From: Muricea muricata
Lineage: Eukaryota; Cnidaria; Anthozoa; Malacalcyonacea; Plexauridae
Length of the DNA stretch: 64,000 nt
Assembly: GCA_963855995.1 (NCBI GenBank)
Contig: OY979717.1
Location: 31,682,797-31,746,796, forward strand
Reading direction: 5' to 3'
The position numbers were made by a program, and so were the translations under genes. Shown here in pieces: positions 25,544-39,300 of this stretch (position 1 is its first letter; every line of letters starts with the position of its first letter). The notes beneath the pieces were generated by a model. The model searched no databases. It was not told the origin of the DNA and worked only from the letters and a program-made list of their open reading frames with translations.

Positions 25544-26950
25544 ATGGCTGAAGATATCTGTAATATTCGGATATCCTCATGTTTTATGCATTTTGATGGC
25601 GCTACGGAGCAACTTTGAAAAGTTACACGCCAAAGGCTTAAGAAATGTCTTGAGTGTAGGTCTAAATGGGCCAAACTTAATTGTCAACAAGCTGAAATAG
25701 CTAAAAAATCGTATGAGAACATCGATGACGGATCTGTCACTTCGTACATGGAGAAGAATCCTGACAGCATTAATTTAGAATGGTTCCATCATATGAAATG
25801 CTGGAAGACATTTTGTGATGAAGGGAAGATCCGCAGACAACAGAGAAAGGAGAAAAAGGGCGAAAGAACTAGCTGTAAAGGGCAAAGGCCCAACTTCTAC
25901 CGAAGTATCACCTGAAGTAGAGCCACCTTGCCACAAAGAAACGCGCATGTGCTTCCAGAGATATGTATTTATCATTTGTGGGAGAGACGCTTCTTAGCTT
26001 GGTTCTCATTCGACAAGGTTGGGGCACTTTGATAGGTATATATACAGTAATTCTAGCGTTATATAGACATGGGGATAACATTGCTATGAATATCCAGCAT
26101 TGTTATTACTAGGTAATTTGTTTAATACATTTGTTTTAACACCAGGTAACAAATAAGAGAAGAAGAACACCACTCATGTTGGCAGAAACAACTGATGATG
26201 GTCTTTTACGTAGAGCTGCCGAGAGAAAGAATGATGAACGGATACTTGTGCAAATTCGGGGGAAAGACTGTGTAGCACTGGAAGTCTGCTATCACAAAGA
26301 CGATGTTTTCTGTATGGAAGTAATAGAGACAGAGATAATTGGAGATAAGAAAATAATGTACATGAAAGACATTCTGGAGAAATTTGTTACCATTGCAAAA
26401 GTCATCGAGAATGTGGATGCATCTAAATATAGAGCATTTAAACTTAAGCAACGACTGATGAAAAGCTACCCCCAACTTGTATTTTGTGTTTCTAAAATGA
26501 GAAAAGTTTGTGAGATTGTATATCTTGAAAATTTGGATTCTTCTGAATTGGTTGGAGAACATATGTCAAATAAGTCTGAAAACAAGGATAAAGAAAACTG
26601 TACCATTCATGATTAAAATCTGAACTCTGACACAGAAACTGAACAATTCTGAAGTTAATGAGTTACAAATTCTACACAATTCTGCAATGACTCTTCATGA
26701 AAAAGTCCCAGAAATACCAAAACTAAATCTTCCTTGGCCACCGTGGGCATCTGATTTGACAATGGATAATGTGCAAAAAGTAGTCCCATGTGAACATTAT
26801 AATATGTTGGCTTGGACTTGCGGATTCTCTTCAGAGCCAACTTTAAGCGATTATGTGCCAATCGAGGGTAAGAACAGCACCAAACAAACATCAATTGAAA
26901 TTCAAGATTGGTATCATGGAACAGACTTGTGATAGATGGAATGCACAATT
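25544..26950 (+). pseudogene. Unrecognised multi-copy gene, probably two exons, broken
   Basis: A start codon at 25544 opens MAEDICNIRISSCFMHFDG, with an in-frame TGA at 25616-25618. The frame continues with LKKCLECRSKWAKLNCQQ and a Lys-rich end by about 25910. Between 25997 and 26160 there is AT-rich, intron-like DNA. A second part (26176-26616, 146 codons) reads RGKDCVALEVCYHKDD, then LKQRLMKSYPQLVFCV. A third (26687-26932) reads LNLPWPPWASDLT and LAWTCGFSSEPTLSDYV. These pieces resemble consecutive parts of an uncharacterised protein family I associate with cnidarian and mollusc genomes, often near transposons. No catalytic domain can be named. Frame breaks at 26616-26686 and the TGA indicate decay. 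Confidence 0.5.
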
Positions 26951-27417
26951 TAAATTGAGCCAAACATATCTTGCATAGTTATTCAATAATACATTAAAGA
27001 TTCAGCCAGAGGTTTTTTAAAAATATAACTTAAAGCCTGGGACAAACTGGGAAACATTGTTGCGTGTAAATGTTTGTCGTATTATTTATATTCGTGTTCT
27101 GCATTATTTATTTATTTTTAAATCAATTGTTTTTACAGTCTGTTAACACGAATATATGAATATTAGCACACACACACATGCCCCAATTATCGATCGTTGA
27201 CCGCACCTGCATCAAATAATAGGAAATCCTTTTGCTTTCCGCGACAATGTTTTTTAAGTTAAACTGAGGTTTTAGTTTATCGAAATATTTAATTTGTTCC
27301 TTGATCGTGGGAATTGTATATATATATTCATTATTTATAGTTGTATGTATATTTATTTATCATCCATCCTGTTTGATACATGTGGGTTTTTACCTCACAC
27401 AAATTTGTATTGAATTA
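26951..27417. other. AT-rich DNA, nothing supported
   Basis: No ORF, RNA or repeat of note. Confidence 0.5.
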
Positions 27418-27671
27418 GGGACTGATCATAAAGTATAGGGGGGTGGGGCTATGAAAATTGAGGGGTGGGTCATGAATTTTTCAAGTCACAAATAGGGGTG
27501 GGTCATGAAAATTTTAGAGATATACTGGGGGGATATATGAGGATTTCTAGTGCCAAATAGGGGGTGGGTCATGTATATTTTGTAGGAAAATCAGGGGTGG
27601 ACCACACAAAATTATCCTTTTAATAATTAAATTTTTATAGCCCCCCCCCCTTATATTTTATGACCAGTCCC
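27418..27671. mobile_element. 254-bp MITE with ~30-bp TIRs and TTA duplication
   Basis: Left end GGGACTGATCATAAAGTATA, right end the inverse of GGGACTGGTCATAAAATATA, each followed by a G/C run. TTA occurs on both sides (27415-27417, 27672-27674). The interior has three diverged copies of a unit containing GGGGTGGGTCATG. Confidence 0.85.
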
Positions 27672-28135
27672 TTAGAATGTTAAAATTAATATTTCAATAA
27701 ATCAATGGAAATAATTTAGCATACAAGCAAGCGTAGTTTTCAGTGCGTTCTGGGTAATATCTAAGAGCGTGTGTTTATTTGTTAATATTACAAATTTTGA
27801 GCTCTATTCCGTGTCTTTTATTTGTGGTTTTAACATCGTAAATGGGGGGAAACCCACAGGGAAAATCATTTGTGTTAAATGCGCGTGCGCAGTGGGAGTT
27901 TGGATGACGTGCGCATGCGTATTTGTCACCAAAACAATGGCGGTTCGAATATTTCAAAGCGGGAAATTAACAAACTTTGGAGGGAATTTTTTCCCAATTG
28001 TGCACCTGTTTCGCTTGGGGAGCAGCGGATTCTAATAAAGTGAGTTCTTATATATCCATTCGTTTGAAAATTATGTAGTTCCACGAGGGGTGCAACGGAA
28101 TTGCATCTTTTGGACGCTCATCCTACGGCCTACTA
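27672..28135 (+). promoter_or_regulatory. Second copy of the promoter-like segment and start of the host-like exon
   Basis: Segment 27880-28130 is the inverse of 16545-16850: CpG-rich GCGCATGCG, ACAATGGCGG, the GGGGAGCAGCGGATTC block, then the exon beginning (GTGCAACGGAATTGCATC, CTCATCCTACGGCCTAC). The exon is cut at 28135, where it joins the inner inverted block. So the exon 5' part (here) and 3' part (14849 on) flank the two ends of the inverted blocks. Confidence 0.55.
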
Positions 28136-28505
28136 ATCGACTTTACTGAATCGTAAATGCGTCTAACAATAGTAGTTATTCTTGATTCATTTAATAACAG
28201 TAGGTCACTCCCATTAGTTTGCGAAGTTGATGGCCTATCTGCCATATTTTATATTTACAGTTTCTGTAAATGTGAAACCTTGTTGAAATCAAAACGTTGA
28301 ATCAAAATGAATCATATCCGGTCAGCGAATTTGTTAGAGGGTAAGCAGTACTTCATAAAAGCAAACTCAAATCTTGATATATATGAATAAATCTTGATTG
28401 CAAAAAATGCCGAGTGCAGTGAGACAAAAATATGAACTTGATTCCATCTTGGTTTATATATATGAAATATATTTATGAATCTTGATATATATTAATGAAT
28501 CTTGA
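28136..28505. repeat. Inner inverted block, right copy, with ATCAAGATT-type repeats
   Basis: Inverse of 14518-14848, diverged (for example ACTTTACTGAATCGTAAATGC against its partner near 14833). It ends in several copies of AATCTTGATATAT, then passes straight into a hammerhead motif. Confidence 0.8.
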
Positions 28506-28518
28506 TATATGAATCTTC

Positions 28519-28562
28519 TACCACCTGAAGATTCCCTCTGGATGAAACAGACTGTAGTGGTA
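28519..28562 (+). ncRNA. Hammerhead ribozyme (PLE-associated), copy 1
   Basis: All core elements are in order. Stem I strand UACCAC and core CUGAAGA (consensus CUGANGA) are followed by stem II UUCC/GGAU with loop CUCU (outer U-U mismatch). Then come GAAA, a 3-bp stem III CAG/CUG with a one-base loop, the cleavage context GUA, and the closing stem I strand GUGGUA. Short stem III type-I hammerheads are known in PLEs. The same sequence occurs at two other PLE copies in this window, with loop CUUU. Confidence 0.75.
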
Positions 28563-28669
28563 AGTTTTTGAGGTACTTTGCACAATTATACATTTCGCTC
28601 TGTCTATATGTCATTGAGCACTCTTGTACTTCGCTAACCAAAACTAGCACATTATATATATATATAGTG
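28563..28669. repeat. PLE flank shared with 29930-30030
   Basis: From TAAGTTTTTGAGG to AACCAAAACTAGCACATTAT this is the inverse of 29935-30031. It belongs to the repeat that carries the hammerhead. Confidence 0.8.
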
Positions 28670-29443
<774 letters not shown>

Positions 29444-29507
29444 CAATAATTTGTGTTGGGTTATAAAAACCAATAATAAAGTGCTCAATGGATTTCCAGA
29501 GCATAAT

Positions 29508-29941
<434 letters not shown>

Positions 29942-30031
29942 GTGCTAGTTTTGGTTAGCGAAATACAAAAGAGTGCTCAATGACATATAGACAGAGCGAA
30001 ATGTATAATTGTGCAAAATACCTCAAAAACT

Positions 30032-30075
30032 TACCACTACAGTCTGTTTCATCCAAAGGGAATCTTCAGGTGGTA
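30032..30075 (-). ncRNA. Hammerhead ribozyme, copy 2
   Basis: Same motif as copy 1, with stem II loop CUUU. It lies 35 bp downstream of the PLE stop codon on the same strand. Confidence 0.75.
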
Positions 30076-30110
30076 GACAAATTTCGAAAATGTGCGAGCT
30101 TCTTTTATGC

Positions 30111-31223
30111 TCAAGGCGGAAACGTGGGCGCGTGGGTGGTTGAATAGCATGCATTCCTTTCTTTGTTTAGGTTGTTTACCTGAAATCTGCTTTTGTGTTG
30201 GCAGGCCGAAACTATTTCCGATCTTTTGTTAAGCAAGCAATTGTTTTTTTCTTTCAAAATACTGATTTTTTCCTCCAAACATAAATTACATCTTTTGGAT
30301 CCTCCCGTGTAAGAAATAGACTTTTTTATTATGGACCATTTTATGGTGAAATCTGTTTTCTTTTGCTTTAAGTGCCAAACGTGTTTCGAAAGTTCCGTCT
30401 CGTTCGAATATTTTTTGTGTGTGAAAGATTTGATATGATTCCTGTATCGCTCTTTGAATGTGTTTGAGGTCATGCCAATGTAGTGCTTTGTGTCCTGTGT
30501 GTAGCCTGTCAGAATTGTTGCTTTGTATACAATGTCCTTACTCATGCACTTGTTCTGCAATGGGCATGTGTGCTTGTTCCTACAGTTACAGTTCTCTGCA
30601 CTAATGTCTTGTGGTTGGCTTTTCCTAATTATGCGTGTGTTGTGACTTGTGATAATTGACTTAACGTTGTTCATGCAGCTGTAACTGACCTTAACTGTGT
30701 TCCTATTGAAAATCTTGTGTAACTTGTTGCCTATTGGAAAGTGCGTGTCTACAAGCTTGAGGAAACTGCGTGCGATGTTTGTCTTGACATTTTTGCTAAA
30801 TGGAGGGTTAAACCAAATGATGTTGCGTTGCCTGTTCCTGCGTGGTTGCTGTGTTACATGTGGCATGTATTCCAGCTTGTGGCTGAAGTTGCTATGTCCT
30901 AGTGCGTTTTGATATGTTTGTACTGCATCGTCAAATACTTGTTTGTCAGATGACAGCGTTGAAATGCGCTTGTTGATAGATGCTGGAAGTTGCCTTAAGA
31001 TGCTGGGTGGGTGGTTAGAGTGCTTGTGTATGTATAACGGATCGTCATTGGGCTTCCTATAAGGTTTATATTTTCCGGTAGAAAGGTCGAATGTTACGTC
31101 TAGAAAGTTTACCACGTGTAAATTTGATTCTGCTGTTATTTTTAGGCCAAACTGTTCGAAAATTTTGTGTAGCTCTTTCCTGGTTTTGTCTGCCAAACAC
31201 GCTAGGAATACACTCCTTTTCAA
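30111..31223 (-). pseudogene. PLE RT/GIY-YIG, left arm (copy 2a), N-terminally truncated
   Basis: The open frame begins in the palindrome spacer and enters the RT thumb region at LADKTRKELHKIFEQFGLKI. It continues with NFLDVTFDL, YKPYRKPNDDPLYIHK, a NHPPSILRQLP block, and SASINKRIS-type sequence. A Cys-rich connector (CNCRNKHTCPLQNKCM) leads to the GIY-YIG nuclease (HYIGMTSNTFKERYRNH; KHVWHLK; RCNLCLEEK). The RT catalytic YRDD is missing, so it cannot encode a working RT alone. The GIY-YIG domain looks complete. Confidence 0.9.
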
Positions 31224-32553
31224 TCACGGAAGACCGTCTATAATAAAACACGCTAGGAAATCACTCCTTTTCAATCACGGAAGACCGTGGATCAAAAACA
31301 ACAATAGCAATTTGTTTGATGTTACCATGGGTAGCTATGACGGGGCAGAAATTTGCGAACTAGTAGGTCTTTTCATCTTAAACCATTTAGGAAAAAAGTT
31401 TGGCAAGAAAAACATCGGCTTGTACAGAGATGACGGTTTGGCGGTTATTAAAAACAGATCAGCACGTTTGGCAGACAAAACCAGGAAAGAGCTACACAAA
31501 ATTTTCGAACAGTTTGGCCTAAAAATAACAGCAGAATCAAATTTACACGTGGTAAACTTTCTAGACGTAACATTCGACCTTTCTACCGGAAAATATAAAC
31601 CTTATAGGAAGCCCAATGACGATCCGTTATACATACACAAGCACTCTAACCACCCACCCAGCATCTTAAGGCAACTTCCAGCATCTATCAACAAGCGCAT
31701 TTCAACGCTGTCATCTGACAAACAAGTATTTGACGATGCAGTACAAACATATCAAAACGCACTAGGACATAGCAACTTCAGCCACAAGCTGGAATACATG
31801 CCACATGTAACACAGCAACCACGCAGGAACAGGCAACGCAACATCATTTGGTTTAACCCTCCATTTAGCAAAAATGTCAAGACAAACATCGCACGCAGTT
31901 TCCTCAAGCTTGTAGACACGCACTTTCCAATAGGCAACAAGTTACACAAGATTTTCAATAGGAACACAGTTAAGGTCAGTTACAGCTGCATGAACAACGT
32001 TAAGTCAATTATCACAAGTCACAACACACGCATAATTAGGAAAAGCCAACCACAAGACATTAGTGCAGAGAACTGTAACTGTAGGAACAAGCACACATGC
32101 CCATTGCAGAACAAGTGCATGAGTAAGGACATTGTATACAAAGCAACAATTCTGACAGGCTACACACAGGACACAAAGCACTACATTGGCATGACCTCAA
32201 ACACATTCAAAGAGCGATACAGGAATCATATCAAATCTTTCACACACAAAAAATATTCGAACGAGACGGAACTTTCGAAACACGTTTGGCACTTAAAGCA
32301 AAAGAAAACAGATTTCACCATAAAATGGTCCATAATAAAAAAGTCTATTTCTTACACGGGAGGATCCAAAAGATGTAATTTATGTTTGGAGGAAAAAATC
32401 AGTATTTTGAAAGAAAAAAACAATTGCTTGCTTAACAAAAGATCGGAAATAGTTTCGGCCTGCCAACACAAAAGCAGATTTCAGGTAAACAACCTAAACA
32501 AAGAAAGGAATGCATGCTATTCAACCACCCACGCGCCCACGTTTCCGCCTTGA
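31165..32553 (+). pseudogene. PLE RT/GIY-YIG, right arm (copy 2b), N-terminally truncated
   Basis: Identical to the left arm from LADKTRK onward, but it extends further upstream in the same frame through [19 protein letters not shown] and IGLYRDDGLAVI, the RT motif C. The fingers and first catalytic aspartate of the RT are absent, because the frame before this point is spacer sequence. C-terminal GIY-YIG as in the left arm. Its 3' flank carries a hammerhead at 32589. Not autonomous. Confidence 0.9.
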
Positions 32554-32588
32554 GCATAAAAGAAGCTCGCACATTTTCGAAATTTGTC

Positions 32589-32632
32589 TACCACCTGAAG
32601 ATTCCCTTTGGATGAAACAGACTGTAGTGGTA
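32589..32632 (+). ncRNA. Hammerhead ribozyme, copy 3
   Basis: Mirror image of copy 2, located 35 bp after the stop codon of the + strand PLE frame. Confidence 0.75.
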
Positions 32633-32653
32633 AGTTTTTGAGGTATTTTGCAC

Positions 32654-32658
<5 letters not shown>

Positions 32659-32719
<61 letters not shown>
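32659..32719. repeat. (TA)n microsatellite
   Basis: TA tract marking the junction between two PLE copies. Confidence 0.95.
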
Positions 32720-32721
<2 letters not shown>

Positions 32722-32831
32722 GTAATAAAATTGTAAAATAGCAATCTCGTTTGGAAAGTGCTCAACTTTATCGGAGCTTTATTAGTAAAACAGTGACTGA
32801 GTAAGACTAAAATTTCATTATGTACAATAAA

Positions 32832-32885
32832 AACTACAAATTTGTGTCGAGAGCTCTATACAGGAGACTCTCTCATCAGGTTGTA
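32832..32885 (-). ncRNA. Degenerate hammerhead-like motif 3' of PLE copy 3
   Basis: The minus strand reads CUGAUGA, then GAGAG...CUCUC as stem II, then GACA where GAAA is expected, CAAAUUUG as a short stem III and UA before GUU, which pairs with AAC upstream. The A-to-C change in the invariant GAAA should abolish activity. Confidence 0.4.
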
Positions 32886-32912
32886 AATACGACCAGGCTA
32901 CTGCTTGCTTAT

Positions 32913-34952
<2,040 letters not shown>

Positions 34953-34967
34953 TTTCACTTTGCAAGC

Positions 34968-35540
34968 ATGACGGAACATGACATCTCACCTGGATTGGAA
35001 ATTGTGGAAAATCTTGATGCATCCGGCGCGATAGATGGTAATGAAGGTAGGCCTACTGATCTCGCTCAGGCTATCGTGGCCGGCCGTGAGTTTATTGCTA
35101 AGATTTCGTCGGCGATTTGGGCAAATATTGCCCCAAATCTCAACTTATCAAACGAAACTTGCTCAAATCCAAATGCATCTGCTGTGCTCGAGGGCCAAGC
35201 AGAATAATTAAATCCCGGAGTGCCAGTCGACCAAACGGGTATAAGTGAAAGCTCTGCAATTGTCAATCCCGTAGTATCAGTGGATCAATCGGGAGCAGAG
35301 AAGAGATCTTTGGTTTCAAATATCGATTCAGAAATGCTGGCTAAAAGACCGCGCACGTGTTTAGCTCCAGAGCCAGACGGTATGGAAAATGGGAACAATG
35401 ATAGTACAGATGACAAGTTGATATCCCCAAGTAGTAGGGAAAATGGCCGGATTGGGGGGAAACAAATCCTGCTGGGTCAGAACCTTTTGGGCGATGGCAA
35501 CCAGAGAAAATCCCGGCAAAACTTTTCCAATTTGAGTTAA
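34968..35540 (+). pseudogene. DIRS-2 Gag, N-terminal half, frameshifted
   Basis: The start codon at 34968 opens [17 protein letters not shown] and reads 79 codons to a TAA. Another frame (35220-35540) continues with VVSVDQSGAEKR and KRPRTCLAPEPD. The organisation parallels the DIRS-1 Gag N-terminal part (QAV.SAIQPNL-like segment, then a VDQ-containing linker, then a basic KR stretch). The conserved middle of Gag is absent. The sequence passes into the Polinton near 35500-35540. Confidence 0.7.
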
Positions 35541-35876
35541 AAATCATCTTTTGAGCGATGTTTTTTTTAAAAAAAAAAATTTTCCTTAAAATTTAAAAAA
35601 ATTTTTTTAAGGAATTTCCAAGATGGCGGTTTTTCAAAAAAAATCGCGAAAATTTTTTTGTCATTTTAGGATTAGATAAAAACAATGTCGGTCCAACTTA
35701 AGGTTTCTTCGTCTAGTCTTAAAGACATGGAAAGCGTCTTAAATTTGTTATCTCTTTTAACACCGTACGAAAAACATTTATTCGTCTTTACAAAATAAGG
35801 TTTGTTATCCATTGTCTTGATTGGAATCATTTCCATCCCAGAGACGTTCAAAGGCTTTTTAGCTTTTAAAGCTTAA
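35541..35876. other. Polinton left end, AT-rich, no intact gene
   Basis: Begins with A/T homopolymer runs forming an imperfect palindrome (35567-35620). May represent what is left of the terminal inverted repeat. No matching copy was found at the right end. Confidence 0.4.
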
Positions 35877-36179
35877 TTAAAAAATATTGTTAAAGAATGT
35901 GAAGGTCATTTGGGTTCTCCATTGACTAAAAAATTATTTTACGGTGACGATGAGAATACTATTTACACTAAATTAAAACCTTCTGTGAAATTTTATGAGG
36001 TTGGCGGTGAGGTCGGCGTTTCGGAGTACGAGGACAAATGTTGCGACGTGAAAGCCGTGTTGGAGGTTACCGGGATTTTGTTCAACGGGGATAAAATAGG
36101 TTTACAAGTGAAAGTGTACGAGGCGCTCGTGAAAGAGAGTGTCCGGGAGCATGTTAGGCTAGTCGATATGGCTTGGTAA
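35877..36179 (+). pseudogene. Unknown Polinton protein, start lost
   Basis: An open frame of 100 codons without ATG. It reads NIVKECEGHLGSPLTKKLFY, KFYEVGGEVGVSEYEDK, and ends VREHVRLVDMAW. Mixed beta-type character with conserved-looking glycines; no domain recognised. It is probably the C-terminal part of a gene whose 5' end is degraded. A hairpin at 36248-36273 follows it. Confidence 0.45.
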
Positions 36180-36247
36180 AAAAAAATCGAGCGGGAATTT
36201 TTAGGGTTTTTAAGAAAATAACACCTTTTCTTCTATTTGGCATCTAA

Positions 36248-36273
36248 TTTTGTATCTTATTCAAGATACAAAA
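36248..36273. terminator. Intergenic hairpin, 11-bp arms
   Basis: TTTTGTATCTT / AAGATACAAAA with loop ATTC. It lies between the unknown gene and the polymerase gene. A candidate transcript-end signal by position; function not shown. Confidence 0.4.
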
Positions 36274-36316
36274 AAAATCGACAGCACTTAATTGTGTTGA
36301 ATAAATAGATGTTAAG

Positions 36317-39300
36317 ATGCCAAATAAAAGGAAAGGGTTTTTTACCTATAACGGTAGATTACAATCTATAACAAATATTCTGAAAGAACCCGGCGTATCC
36401 GAGTTTTTACAACGGAATGGGCCTATGAAAAACGGGCCGCAACGGGCCAAACTTCGGCGGTTATTAAAAGTGGGTGGTATTACAAAGGATGTTGTAGACA
36501 CTTATTTGCAAGACTCTATCCGGAACAATCGTGACCCATATATTATTTTACCCCGGCAACGGGGTTCGGTCCGTGTGAACGGTGAACAAATGACCGCACG
36601 GCAAGCGTTGACTCGGTTCCCGCTCCTTGGTGGTTATTTACAACGGAAAAGACCACTGAATGAAAGGGCATTACATGCAAAAGTGTTACGCGAGTTTCGT
36701 GCGAACAAAATCCCCGGGCATATTACGCACGAGCAACCGCCACACTTTAATTTGTACGGGAATCATTTCGAAGGTGCTCGTGTTCGTTATAAACTTAACG
36801 ATCAGCGTATAAAACATCGTAATTTGGAATCGTTATTTGAGTTCATAAGACCACAGGTTATCGAGTTAATTCGTGCGAACCGGAATACGAAAGTTGGACT
36901 TAGCGTTAACCCTTGGATGATACGGCGGTCGGGGAATGGTTTTATTCGTCAATTAAAAGGTTTACACTCTGGAACGGTGTTCGAAAATTTCGAAGATACG
37001 AATCCCGAAGCCATAGTTGACGCGATGTTAGAGGTGATTCGGGAACAATTCCATAGGGTTGAGAGTATGGAAGGTTCGGGGTGGATGTTAGAATCGTTCG
37101 ATCACGTTATGTTAGCGTTTTCTAAAATTCCAGCCATTGTCGGTTCAAGTTATAAACCGTTACCAATGGAATTGGGACTTCGTCGTGAGAATGGGATCGA
37201 TAATATCGATAATAGCAGGGACGGTAATGATTGCTACTGTTCAAAATATTCAGTAGCCCGCGCAGAATTCCCACCAGCAAAAAACCAAAGCAGAAAGAAA
37301 GTGTTGTTACGAAGAAGTTACGTGAGCAAGCGGGCAAGTTTGACTGGACAGGTATAAGTTTCCCGACACCGCTTCACGAATGGGATATTTTTGAAAATTT
37401 AAACAAAAGATCGGTGCAAATTTTAGGTTGGGATGATGATGAAAAACAAGTAATATATCTCCGGCATCCTAATACGAGGTACGAAAAAGTTATCCGGTTA
37501 TTTTACTACGACGGGCATTATAGCACGATTAGGAATATGTCCGCACTAATGCGACACAATATGCACGATCATGCAAGTTTTTACTGCCCGTATTGCACGT
37601 ACCACCATCGGACCGCAGACGGAGTATCTCGGCATAAAAAAGATTGTAAAGCAGAGAAACGTACCGTCGAAAAAATGCCAAAAGTAGGTTCGGTTGTTAA
37701 ATTTGAGAATGTTAAGGACGTAGTAGTTAAAGCTTTTGTCATTTACGCTGATTTTGAATGCCGGCTTGAAAAAGTGAATATTCAAAAAGGGGATAAAACG
37801 ACGCAAACGCAAATTCATAAAAGTTCCGGGTATTGTTTACAATTCGTATCGCGTGTAGACCCCTCTGAAAGTCGTACCATTCAATACACGGCAAAAACGG
37901 ATAATGAAAATGTTGCCGTACATTTTATACGGACGGTGACGGGTTTGGTTTACGATCTAGGTCAAAAGTATGCTGAAGATCGACCGATGATCATGACCGA
38001 GGAAGATCAAGACAGTTTTAATAACGCAACACGGCGCTGGGTTTGTCAAAAGGATTTCGTTGACAACGATAAGGTAAGAGATCATTGTCATTTTAGGGGT
38101 AAATTTCGAGGGGCGGCACACGGTAAATGCAATTTGGCTTTGAAAAAAGATAAAACGGTCCCTGTTGGTTTTCACAACGGTGCAAAATATGATTTCCATC
38201 TACTTGTTCGTGAATTAGGCCGTGTTAACGGTTATATCAGAATGATTGCACGGAATTCGGAACAATATATTTCTGTAGAAAAAGCCGCGAGAATTAGCGA
38301 AACAACCGTGGTGGATAAAAACGGGAAACCAAAATTAGATGCTGCGACTGGTAAACCAGCTACTAAGAAAGATACGTGGTATATTCGGCTTGTAGACACG
38401 TTAGGTTTTTTACAAGCGAGTTTAGCCAATTGTGTAAAAACGTTTCCACGATCTGAATTTAAATTATTAAAGCATGAATTTGGCGATGAACATTTTGGCG
38501 TGTTAATTCGTAAAGGTGTTTTCCCCTACGATTGGTTCACGTCGATCAAAAATTTAGATGTAGATCCAAAACATTTGGTCAAAGATGATTTCTATTCGGC
38601 ATTAAACGACGAACATATTTCCGATGAAGATTATGCACATTTTTTAGATGTTTGCGGTAAATTTAATTTAAAAACTATGCGCGATTACCACGACTTCTAT
38701 TGTAAAGTGGATACGGTACAGCTTGCGGATATTATGGAATACCAACGGGATCGTTTAATGGGAACGCACGGGCTTAATATTTTACATTCGTACACGCTGC
38801 CGGGATTTTCGTGGAAAGCCGCATTAAAATATACGGGGCAAGTATTAGAATTAATTTCCGACCGCGATATGTACGATTTCATCCAGGAAGGGAAACGTGG
38901 CGGCATTTCTACAATTCCAAATCGGTATGCCAAAGCGAATAATCCATACATGGGATTAATCCGTGACAAATTCCCGATTGAAATTATGCAAGAGTTAGGG
39001 AAACCATTTTCGGTAGGGGCGGTTTGTGAATATTTTTCAGATTTTACATCCGATGAAGTGGAAGATTTAGAAAAAAAAATAACCGACGGTGAAATTTTTA
39101 ATCCAGACCAAGTTACCAAATATTTAATTTACTTGGATGCGAATAACTTATACGGATGGGCCATGTCGCAACCGTTACCGACGGGCGGGTTTACATGGAT
39201 GACGGACCAGGAATTATGTCTTCCGATCGAAGAATTTTCACCGTGTTTTGTGAAAGTCGATCTGGAATACCCGGAAAACTTGCATGATTATTTTTCAGAA

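Larger units (their letters stand above)
30003..32661. repeat. Head-to-head PLE palindrome, 1196-bp arms
   Basis: Bases 30003-31198 and 31466-32661 are exact mirror partners: coordinates of paired landmarks (hammerheads, stop codons, arm ends) always sum to 62664. The proteins encoded by the two arms are identical over the shared length. The spacer 31199-31465 contains a 51-bp unit repeated twice (ACACGCTAGGAA...GAAGACCGT). Confidence 0.95.

Noticed and set aside
38000..38130. Separate HNH nuclease gene
   Set aside because: The DHCH...CNL segment is inside the continuous polymerase frame, a known insertion in this polymerase type, so not an independent gene.
37546..39119. Minus-strand ORFs across the DNA polymerase gene
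   Set aside because: Shadows of the polymerase frame; the + strand frame has all polymerase and exonuclease motifs in order.
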